From contig JAYSRU010000094.1 in NCBI GenBank assembly GCA_043720875.1, positions 1-15,561 of the forward strand: a stretch of DNA of 15,561 bases. Reading direction: 5' to 3'. A program made the position numbers and the translations under genes. Shown here one piece after another: positions 7,558-14,749 of the stretch (the first letter of the stretch is position 1; each line of letters opens with the position of its first letter). Under the pieces are notes generated by a model. The model saw only the letters and a list, made by a program, of their open reading frames with translations, was not told the origin of the DNA and made no database searches. This DNA comes from JAYSRU01 sp043720875. Lineage in GTDB: Bacteria > Bacteroidota > Bacteroidia > Flavobacteriales_D > Crocinitomicaceae.

Positions 7558-8549
7558 TGCGCATTTGGAAATATGACTTTTACGATTATTGGGTATTATT
7601 CTTTATCCCAATTATTGTCTTGTTCGGTATTTATATTTGGCGCGCTAAATACAAAAGAACTACTCCATTGCAATACACTGGTACAGAACAATCCATGTTA
7701 AATCTGGCAACTGTTTCGCTTAAAAAATGGCAACGAATCCAACTCATTGCTTTTATCACTTCACTCATTTTTCTCGTCATTGCACTTGCACGCCCTTGCT
7801 ATATCGCACAACTTAATAGAGAAGCGTTATATGATAAAGAAGGTATCGATATTATTATAGCCATGGATATTAGCAATTCAATGATGGCGAACGACTTCTA
7901 CCCCAACCGACTAGAAGTAGCAAAAACAATGGCTATTGAATTCATAAATAATCGTTCGTCTGATCGTTTTGGACTTGTGGTATATGAAGGCGAAGCACTT
8001 ACGGCTTGTCCCTTAACCTTAGATCATTTTTTGGTTCAATCGCAAATACTTAATGCAGCACCAGGAAAAATGAATCCTGGAACCGCCATTGGCGTTGGCT
8101 TAGCAACTGCCGTTGCTCGCTTAAACGATTCTACTTCAAAATCGAAAGTAATTATTTTGATGACGGATGGAGTCAATAACCAAGGGGAAACTTCGCCACA
8201 GTTAGCACAAGAAATGGCAGTGAAAGCAAAAGCTAAAGTGTATACCATTGGAATTGGAAGTAACCGAGGATTTATTGATATCAACGGGCAACGACTCGAA
8301 GTTAAGATAGACGAAGATCTAATGACAGAAATCTCTAATGCAACTGGAGGCAAATATTTCAGGGCCACTGATGCATCATCGCTACAAAGTATCTATGCGC
8401 AAATTAACCAAATGGAAACATCGGCTCACAAAGACAACTCAGTACACAAAAGTCCACCTGTGCACCCATTACCCTTTCTATTAATTGCTACTCTCTCTCT
8501 TATCATCGCACTTTCCATTGGTCACTCAAAACTCAAAACACTAGCGTAG
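7554..8549 (+). CDS. batA: BatA, membrane-anchored vWA domain protein
   Basis: This 331-residue protein has two N-terminal membrane helices (about 12-29 and 62-80, the second ending IALARP), a vWA domain (about 97-288) and a C-terminal helix (305-323). The MIDAS is complete: DISNS (105-109), Thr177 in PGTAIG and Asp205 in MTDG. The bat genes were described in Bacteroides fragilis, where they affect aerotolerance; in other bacteria the role is broader envelope stress. The domain faces the periplasm if the usual BatA topology holds. ATG at 7554 overlaps the previous stop by 4 bp; the next codon is also ATG (7557), so the true start could be either. The next gene begins 3 bp after the stop. It is assigned as BatA rather than BatB by order and by the lack of a TPR part. 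Confidence 0.93.
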   Translation: MMRIWKYDFYDYWVLFFIPIIVLFGIYIWRAKYKRTTPLQYTGTEQSMLNLATVSLKKWQRIQLIAFITSLIFLVIALARPCYIAQLNREALYDKEGIDIIIAMDISNSMMANDFYPNRLEVAKTMAIEFINNRSSDRFGLVVYEGEALTACPLTLDHFLVQSQILNAAPGKMNPGTAIGVGLATAVARLNDSTSKSKVIILMTDGVNNQGETSPQLAQEMAVKAKAKVYTIGIGSNRGFIDINGQRLEVKIDEDLMTEISNATGGKYFRATDASSLQSIYAQINQMETSAHKDNSVHKSPPVHPLPFLLIATLSLIIALSIGHSKLKTLA

Positions 8550-8552
8550 CCG

Positions 8553-10370
8553 ATGAAAAAACTATTAAAATACAGCATAATCATGGAGAGCATAACGCTT
8601 GTTAGCGCCATCATTGTTACGTTGACCATTTATCTAGATCTATTTTCTGTGGTTTTTAAATACGAACCCTATTTGCTTTCTTATTTTTTACTTTACCTGT
8701 TTTTTTATATCTACTACATGCATTGCGAATGGAGTATGCGTGCCCAAATGCTTTTACCAAAAAGATTTCTGAGTTCAACTAATACGAAAGAAAAAAACTA
8801 TTTTATCCCTTGGTTCTTCTTGCGTAACGCGCTCTTCTTTTTAATCATTGCCTTGGCGCAACCGTTTTATGGCACACAAGAGGAGAAAGGACAAAGTCCC
8901 AGTCAAGATATTGTCATTGCTGTAGATCTTTCTAACTCCATGCGTGCGGAAGACATTGCCGAAAATACCAGTCGCTTGAAAGTCGCACAACGTGTAATTG
9001 AGCAACTTACGCAACAATTGAATGGTGAAAAAATTGGGCTTGCTATCTTCGCTGGAGAAGCCTATTTACATTTGGCATTAACACAAGATTACAACTCTGT
9101 CAATTTGTTTGCAAACGATTTGGACCCAGTAATCATTGAAAATCAAGGGACCAATATTGCGAATGCTTTGTATGTTTCCAGCCAACTTTTCCCAACCAAC
9201 TCTAAGCGTCAAAAACGTATTCTTGTTTTAACAGATGGCGAAGATCATCTTGGCGGCGTTGACGAAGCATTAGCAGAGGTTGAAGACTTAGAAATTGCGG
9301 TTAGTTTTTGCGCCATTGGAACAGAAAAAGGTGGAAAAATTCCCGAGGAACCAAATATGCCTGAAGATTTTTTTAAAAAAGATAAAGATGGAAACGAAAT
9401 TGTAACGAAACCAAATATCTCGATGATTAAAGATTTGGCAAACGAAGCACATGAGCAAGCATTTTGGTATAAAACCGCTTACCCTAATACTGAAGAATTA
9501 AGCAAAACTTTGGTCAGCAAAAACCTGCGCTTTTCAACAAGTAATTACACTACCAAACGAGATTGGTATCAAATTTTTACTGTCTTATCATTACTTTTTC
9601 TTATTGGGTATTGCTGGGTATATTTTAAACTATCACTGCCTTGGAAACAAACAACATTAGTTTGTTTTATTGTCTTTTCGATGTCGAACTTTAATTCTAC
9701 CTTAGCTCAAACAAAGGGTAATACCAATTATTTGGATCATGTTCGAAAAGCAAAAGAACTTTACCGCGCTCAACAATACCCAGCTTCTGCTAAAGAATTA
9801 CTCATTGCAAACAGCTTAAACCCTAAGCAAACCAACAAGTATCAAGCAGAGTTTGCTCAAGCGCTTTACCGCAATGGGCAATATGAACCTGCCGCAGAAA
9901 TATTTAAAAAAATAGCTACAGAAGGTCGTACAAGAACGCAAAAGGCCGCGGCAAATTATAATTATGGCAACGCGATGATGCAACAGAAAAAATACCAAGA
10001 AGCCGTAGATGCATATAAAAATGCATTGCGTCAAAACCCTGGAAACCCACTTGCAAAGTATAATTATGCCCGAGCAAAATCGAGACTAAAACAACAAAAG
10101 AAACAAAATCCACCGCCGAAAGACGACAAAAAGGATAACAAGAAAGAACCAAACCAAGACAAAAATAAAAACAAGGATAAAAACGACAAGCCGAAAAATG
10201 ATCCGCCAAAAAAGAACGAACCCAAAGATAAAAAGGACGATGGAAAAATGACCGACCAACAATACAAACAAATGTTAGATCGCATCAATAGACAAGAACG
10301 TGAAACGCGTAAAAAACTAAATGCAAAAACCTCTAATTCACTTCCGCAAAACAATGAAAAAGATTGGTAA
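8553..10370 (+). CDS. batB: BatB-BatC fusion: vWA membrane protein with TPR domain and charged tail
   Basis: One 605-residue frame joins what is usually two genes. Residues 1-105 hold about three membrane helices (8-35, 40-56, 87-104). A vWA domain follows (about 117-325) with complete MIDAS: DLSNS (125-129), Thr200 in GTNIANAL and Asp228 in LTDGED. Residues 338-385 form one or two helices ending in a stretch like a signal peptide (FIVFSMSNFNSTLAQ), exactly where a separate BatC would begin. From 393 to 500 there are about three TPR-like repeats, the clearest being YNYGNAMMQQKKYQEAVDAY (469-488) and the NGQYEPAAEIF region. Residues 512-565 are a Lys/Asp/Asn/Pro-rich linker, then a helical tail (MTDQQYKQMLDRINRQERET) recalling the BatC C-terminus. 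No frameshift or stop interrupts the join. ATG at 8553 is 3 bp after batA; ATG at 8583 is a possible alternative. Confidence 0.93.
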   Translation: MKKLLKYSIIMESITLVSAIIVTLTIYLDLFSVVFKYEPYLLSYFLLYLFFYIYYMHCEWSMRAQMLLPKRFLSSTNTKEKNYFIPWFFLRNALFFLIIALAQPFYGTQEEKGQSPSQDIVIAVDLSNSMRAEDIAENTSRLKVAQRVIEQLTQQLNGEKIGLAIFAGEAYLHLALTQDYNSVNLFANDLDPVIIENQGTNIANALYVSSQLFPTNSKRQKRILVLTDGEDHLGGVDEALAEVEDLEIAVSFCAIGTEKGGKIPEEPNMPEDFFKKDKDGNEIVTKPNISMIKDLANEAHEQAFWYKTAYPNTEELSKTLVSKNLRFSTSNYTTKRDWYQIFTVLSLLFLIGYCWVYFKLSLPWKQTTLVCFIVFSMSNFNSTLAQTKGNTNYLDHVRKAKELYRAQQYPASAKELLIANSLNPKQTNKYQAEFAQALYRNGQYEPAAEIFKKIATEGRTRTQKAAANYNYGNAMMQQKKYQEAVDAYKNALRQNPGNPLAKYNYARAKSRLKQQKKQNPPPKDDKKDNKKEPNQDKNKNKDKNDKPKNDPPKKNEPKDKKDDGKMTDQQYKQMLDRINRQERETRKKLNAKTSNSLPQNNEKDW

Positions 10371-12156
10371 AATTAACCAGCTCAATGAAATACGATCAGC
10401 TGTTCCATTAACAACGGTTAACTCATTCTTAAAATTTCATAAGCGCCTCAATTTGAGCTTGCTCCAACGAATTATTGTGTTGTTTGTTATATTTTTGAGC
10501 CAAACCATTTCAGTTGTTGCTCAAAAAGGAAGTTATGTTAACTTGAGCCTAAGCACAAATAAAATTATCGCTGGCGAAGTTTTTATGCTTTCCATCTCAA
10601 GTAATATTGCTGGTCAAATAAAAATAGACTTGCCAAAAGAATTCATCAAAGCTGGAGTAATGAGCGAGCGTTCTAGTGATGCATTGATAAACAATAGAGT
10701 TGTCTCACAAATTGAAATATCACAAGGATATTATTGCGAGCGAAAAGGGAACTACACTGTTGGCCCAGCGGAAATAAATGGTGTAAAATCAAAAAGCACC
10801 AGCATTCAAGTTGTTGGTGATGACAGTAAAACTATAGCCGGAAAGTTTCATGATAATCTAAACTCTGCTCCTGTATTTGGACAAATTACTTGTTCGAAAA
10901 AATCAGTTTACCTTGGTGAAGCTTTCGTGGTAGATTCAAAAATTTATAGTCGCTATTCTGTGGCTGGGATTGACAACAACTATACACTTTCTAAAGCAAA
11001 AGGAAACCTCGAATTGTTTAGTTTACAAGATCCTAGAAAATATAACAGCGGACAACTAAACATACAAGGCGTACCTCACATTTATATTGATTTTGCAAAA
11101 CAACTATGCTTTGCCAATAAAACAGGTAAGGCAGGATTATCCCCTTTTTCAGGAAATATTCAAATTGACAAAGGATTTTTTCCAGAAACAGTTTATGCAC
11201 AATCCAACGCGTTGGAAATTGATGTTATTCCATTACCTTCCAATGCACCAGATTCTTATTCAGGATTGGTTGGTTCTTTCACTTACAGATTCAATCCTAC
11301 CCATCAATTAGTTGCACAAGGTGAAATAATCAAACTTTATGTAGCTGTGAATGGCACAGGCAATTTACAGGTGGCAAATGCCCCACATTTGAAATTACCA
11401 GATGGATTTGAAATTTATGGTGAGATTGATCGCAAAGAAGAAATTCAATATACCGAGGATGGAGTTAGTGGCTTGGTAGGCTTTACTTATCACCTATTAG
11501 CAACCAAGCCTGGGAAATTCATTTTCGAAACACAACGTTTCACTTACTTCGATTTGCCTTCAAAATCATATATCAGCACGTTTTCAGAACCCGTGAAATT
11601 CCATGTAACCTCAGATCCCAATTATGTCAAGAAAAGCAACCAGCTTAAACTAGAAAAATATGCACCATCTCAACTATTTTCTATCATAAGAATAATTGGC
11701 CCAATCGTTTTGCTTCTCATTATTCTATACGGTTATTTTCGTTGGAAGAAAACCAAGGGTGATTCATTGAATATATCTCCGAAGAATTCAACAAAGCCTA
11801 TTGAGGATTCGAAAAAAACAGAACCAATTACCAATGCGCAATCATCGCCAAAAGAAACACAAAGCGTTACAATTCCGGCATCAGTTTCAACAATGGAAGG
11901 AACGCCTCTTTACACGCTACTGTATGAGCTAATTATTAAACAATTAAAGAATGTGTGTGAATTAGAATACGCGTCGTCAGGTGAACTCTTAACTGCCCTT
12001 TCAGATATTCCTAAGTTCAATTACCTAGTTCCAAAAATTAATGTTTTGTTGGATGAATTAAATCAATTGCGCTACGGCGGGAAATCCTTAGCTAATAAAG
12101 AAGATTCCGACGTAATAGTTCATAAAGCAGCCGTAGTGTTGAGAGAGTTAGCTTAA
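10354..12156 (+). CDS. batD: BatD, oxygen-tolerance-type membrane protein
   Basis: This is a protein of about 600 residues with a hydrophobic signal segment (LLQRIIVLFVIFLSQTISVVAQ), several beta-sandwich repeats in a large periplasmic region, a single membrane helix around bases 11683-11745 (IIRIIGPIVLLLIILYGYF), a basic stop-transfer RWKKTK and a cytoplasmic helical domain. BatD-like features include AGEVFMLSISSNIAG, SVYLGEAFVVDSKIYSRYS, LVAQGEIIKLYVAVNGTGN and KPGKFIFETQRFTY. The start is uncertain: in-frame ATGs are at 10321 and 10354, both inside the previous gene. I prefer 10354 (17-bp overlap). Even this leaves about 33 residues before the hydrophobic segment; a TTG at 10453 would give a normal signal peptide. 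It is last in the operon, and no batE follows. Its stop shares TTAA with the stop of the convergent ligase gene. Confidence 0.92.
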   Translation: MKKIGKINQLNEIRSAVPLTTVNSFLKFHKRLNLSLLQRIIVLFVIFLSQTISVVAQKGSYVNLSLSTNKIIAGEVFMLSISSNIAGQIKIDLPKEFIKAGVMSERSSDALINNRVVSQIEISQGYYCERKGNYTVGPAEINGVKSKSTSIQVVGDDSKTIAGKFHDNLNSAPVFGQITCSKKSVYLGEAFVVDSKIYSRYSVAGIDNNYTLSKAKGNLELFSLQDPRKYNSGQLNIQGVPHIYIDFAKQLCFANKTGKAGLSPFSGNIQIDKGFFPETVYAQSNALEIDVIPLPSNAPDSYSGLVGSFTYRFNPTHQLVAQGEIIKLYVAVNGTGNLQVANAPHLKLPDGFEIYGEIDRKEEIQYTEDGVSGLVGFTYHLLATKPGKFIFETQRFTYFDLPSKSYISTFSEPVKFHVTSDPNYVKKSNQLKLEKYAPSQLFSIIRIIGPIVLLLIILYGYFRWKKTKGDSLNISPKNSTKPIEDSKKTEPITNAQSSPKETQSVTIPASVSTMEGTPLYTLLYELIIKQLKNVCELEYASSGELLTALSDIPKFNYLVPKINVLLDELNQLRYGGKSLANKEDSDVIVHKAAVVLRELA

Positions 12157-13589
12157 TTCATTCTATTTTCCTTATCGCGTTGATAATCGAAAGCGATCAC
12201 GATGGCACAAAAAGCAAAAACAGGAATTGAAACCTTATCCGTATCCCAATAATTATTTAAAACTCCATGAATAAAGAATGTTGTAAACGATGCAATTATT
12301 GTAAGTAAAATGGCTGCTTTTTTTTCATCGTTCGAACGGTAATAAATATAGCACGTGATGCTTTTGTAAAATATGGTTGCAACCAGAATTAAAATTGCGA
12401 TTAACCCTAAAATTCCGGTTTCCGCAAGGGGTCCAAGATATTCCGAATGTGCATTACCCATTTCTCCAAAGTTGGTTGAAATTATGGTTGTGTTTTCTGG
12501 TTCTTGAAAGCGAGCGTATTCAAATGCATAGGTTCCTGGTCCATAACCCAATATTGGCCGTTCGTTAAACATTTCAATCGCACAACTCCAACGGTTGATG
12601 CGTTCTAAATTGGATGCATCTGTAGTTACATTACCTGCGGATTCCAAGCGTTCTCCAATATTTGAAGTAGTATGTTCAGCTTTATTTTTAGCCAATGCGA
12701 AAGTTATTTCCGTCCAATTGATCATTAAGTAACTTACTAATAAAGCTCCAATTAGTGCCAAATATTTGAACTTAACTCTAAAATGTATTAAACCCAAAAC
12801 TGCCAATGCTATGAAAACAGACACCCAAGCTGCACGAGTATATGAAAAAATTAAGGCGAAAACATTCAAGGTCAATAACGAAAAAGTTACGAAACGCATC
12901 AACAATTCACCTTTGCTCCACTGGAACAATAAGTAAGAAATTGGAACCATAAAGGCCACCAAACAACCGTAAATAGTATGATCTTTAAAAAACGGGAACA
13001 TAACCCAATGACTTTCCTTATCCCCGAAACTATACATCGCGTGATGCAACAAAGTAAACGTCATAGTCAAGGACATTCCTATCACTAACAACCACATAAA
13101 TTTTTTCAAAAACTTTTCATCTTCAAAAAGTTGAGGAGCATAAAACACAAAAGGAACAACAAACCACAATTTGGCAACGATGAATTTAAGGCTCACAAGC
13201 GGATGTGAACTTGAAATACTTGCCAGCAAACAAATCCCTAAATACAAAATGATCGCCAATGTAATAGGATGCGAAAACGTGTACTTCGGAAAAACAGATT
13301 TTTGCAACGTCTCCAACAACATGAGTAACATTAGCCCAAAACATAGAGGTTCGGTGGGCACAAATAAACCCACACTCGTTGTAAATTCTTCAATATTCAC
13401 AGAAATTCCAACGAAAAATGCAAGAGCCAAAAAGGTTGTTTTTCTATAGAAAACAGCAAAGAAAAGTGACAGTAACGCAAGTGGAATTACATATGTCCAA
13501 GCTTCACCTTGAAAACAAAAATAAACGTTTACCAGAATGTAGATAAAACTAGCCGACAGAATTCCGACATTCATTCTAAGGTTTTGCAT
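12153..13589 (-). CDS. O-antigen ligase / Wzy-type polymerase family protein
   Basis: This is a 478-residue polytopic inner-membrane protein with roughly 11-12 hydrophobic helices. Family marks are FSYTRAAWVSV (248-258, Arg252) and a large periplasmic loop (about 293-390) holding ERINRWSCAIEMF (329-341), RPILGYGPGTY (344-354) and NAHSEYLGPLAETG (379-392) with His381. These are typical of the Wzy_C/WaaL superfamily (PF04932), which ligates or polymerises undecaprenyl-linked O-antigen or exopolysaccharide units. Ligase and polymerase cannot be separated by sequence alone. It starts 1 bp after the Wzz-like gene's stop, so the two are almost certainly co-transcribed. The Wzz neighbour slightly favours a role in polymer export or polymerisation. 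It ends tail-to-tail with batD, overlapping by 4 bp. Confidence 0.92.
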   Translation of the reverse strand: MQNLRMNVGILSASFIYILVNVYFCFQGEAWTYVIPLALLSLFFAVFYRKTTFLALAFFVGISVNIEEFTTSVGLFVPTEPLCFGLMLLMLLETLQKSVFPKYTFSHPITLAIILYLGICLLASISSSHPLVSLKFIVAKLWFVVPFVFYAPQLFEDEKFLKKFMWLLVIGMSLTMTFTLLHHAMYSFGDKESHWVMFPFFKDHTIYGCLVAFMVPISYLLFQWSKGELLMRFVTFSLLTLNVFALIFSYTRAAWVSVFIALAVLGLIHFRVKFKYLALIGALLVSYLMINWTEITFALAKNKAEHTTSNIGERLESAGNVTTDASNLERINRWSCAIEMFNERPILGYGPGTYAFEYARFQEPENTTIISTNFGEMGNAHSEYLGPLAETGILGLIAILILVATIFYKSITCYIYYRSNDEKKAAILLTIIASFTTFFIHGVLNNYWDTDKVSIPVFAFCAIVIAFDYQRDKENRMN

Positions 13590-13590
13590 C

Positions 13591-14589
13591 CTATTTTATG
13601 CTACGAATTGTTTGAAATTTATCCCACAACAACAACATAAACACACCGAAAAGCATTGCACTCATAGTTGAGAGCAAAACAATGATTAATCTTTTCGGGC
13701 TATCTTTCTTATCTGCTGCCACAGCAGTTTCTACCACAAATTTATGATTTAGCGCTGCGTTTGCATCAGATTCTGCTTGTTCAAAAGCGATATCATAATC
13801 ACTTAATTTTTCCATTTTCATTTCAAGCAAAACGTCTAATACATCATAACGCGCTCCGTACAATTCATTTACTTTAATCATGTTTAGAATATACGCTCTA
13901 TCCTCTGCATTTTTTGTATTATTTAAGGATGGTAAAATCTCCGCTCTACTCTGACTTGTAGTAACACCCATACGCGAAAGTGTATCCAACTGCATCTGAA
14001 GATTTTCTTTTTCTGTTAATAAAATAGTACGCTTTCGTTTAGCGATTTCAAAAGCTGGAACCGTACGTTCACGCACCATGTCATTCTTAACGGTATCAAT
14101 TAAATCCAAAATCTTATTTGCGATTGCAGCTGCTCTTTCTGGCTTCACATCTAAAACATCAATTTTTATAGAACCATAACGCGTTCGTTCAAACATAATG
14201 TGACCTGAATAGGCAAGGTTCAATTTATAATTTTTGTTTGGGTCTGTTTGATCAATATCGTACACCTTGAACAAATCAAAACGAGCTAGGAGTAAGTTTC
14301 TAATACGTGAAGATTCTAAAATTTGAACCAATTGCTCGGCTTGTTCTTCTTCACCAAAATCCATTGCACTTGCTTTGGCATTCCTTGATTCTGAGAACGA
14401 AACCGTTGACGTTGCTGTTGGAAACACAATAGCGGTTGATCTGTATAATGGAACAATAAGCATGGAAACGATCAATGAAATCACAAAAGCAATTGCTCCA
14501 ATAAGCAATAAAAGTTTTCTTTTAGCATAGATGTAAACCCATAAAGTATCTGTGCTTGATATTTTTGTACTGCTATTTTCGTTATTCAT
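13591..14589 (-). CDS. Wzz-like polysaccharide chain-length regulator (PCP family)
   Basis: This 332-residue protein has the classic polysaccharide co-polymerase layout: a short cytoplasmic N-terminus, membrane helix 1 (about 25-47, followed by PLYRSTAIVFPT), a long periplasmic helical region with coiled-coil character (180-205 and 250-280), and membrane helix 2 (about 300-322) preceded by DKKDSPKR. The proline-containing lead-in to the second helix is typical of Wzz. There is no C-terminal tyrosine kinase domain, so it is a PCP-1 or PCP-2b-like form, not Wzc. Such proteins set the chain length made by a Wzy polymerase; the ligase/polymerase encoded 1 bp downstream is the obvious partner. A 151-bp spacer separates it from the flippase gene, suggesting its own promoter. 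It ends in TAG. Confidence 0.9.
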   Translation of the reverse strand: MNNENSSTKISSTDTLWVYIYAKRKLLLLIGAIAFVISLIVSMLIVPLYRSTAIVFPTATSTVSFSESRNAKASAMDFGEEEQAEQLVQILESSRIRNLLLARFDLFKVYDIDQTDPNKNYKLNLAYSGHIMFERTRYGSIKIDVLDVKPERAAAIANKILDLIDTVKNDMVRERTVPAFEIAKRKRTILLTEKENLQMQLDTLSRMGVTTSQSRAEILPSLNNTKNAEDRAYILNMIKVNELYGARYDVLDVLLEMKMEKLSDYDIAFEQAESDANAALNHKFVVETAVAADKKDSPKRLIIVLLSTMSAMLFGVFMLLLWDKFQTIRSIK

Positions 14590-14678
14590 TTTATATAAAT
14601 TATGCTATTGAGGGAATTATTTGCTTTGCTATAACGCTGCAAATTTCGTAATATTGAATGGATATCTACCTATGAACA

Positions 14679-14709
14679 CAAATAAATACCCGTATGTTGT
14701 CATTTTCAA
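14679..14709 (-). promoter_or_regulatory. candidate promoter for the wzz-ligase pair
   Basis: Within the 151-bp spacer, a minus-strand TTG (14709-14707) precedes TTTATTTG (14686-14679) by 20 bases; the latter has one mismatch to TAnnTTTG. It would give a leader of about 85 nt. A second -7-like GAAATTTG (14648-14641) lies closer to the ATG but lacks a TTG. Nothing else is evident in the spacer apart from the hairpin at its far end. Confidence 0.22.
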
Positions 14710-14727
14710 TTTTCAGTCTGCCTTTCT

Positions 14728-14749
14728 AAAAACCCAAACGCTACGTTTG
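14728..14749 (-). terminator. rho-independent terminator overlapping the flippase stop codon
   Basis: Read on the minus strand, CAAACG (14749-14744) pairs perfectly with CGTTTG (14740-14735); the 3-base loop is the TAG stop codon of the flippase (14743-14741). GG and five T residues (14732-14728) follow. On the plus strand the same hairpin can be extended by GCCT (14719-14722) pairing with AGGC (14752-14755) and is followed by six T residues (14756-14761), so it may act both ways. Stem strength is modest. Confidence 0.5.

Noticed and set aside
10064..10354. Overlapping minus-strand reading frames of 60-97 codons, rich in Phe, Leu and Ser, opposite the BatC linker
   Set aside because: They are the antisense of an A-rich, Lys-coding stretch, which gives few stops and many hydrophobic codons. 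The plus-strand frame is a clear BatC part, so these are shadows.
5741..10370. The moxR-DUF58-vWA cluster as a phage-defence system
   Set aside because: MoxR-vWA pairs occur in some defence loci, but the BatA/BatB/BatC/BatD order and membrane topology fit the well-known housekeeping Bat operon, and no effector or defence neighbour is present.
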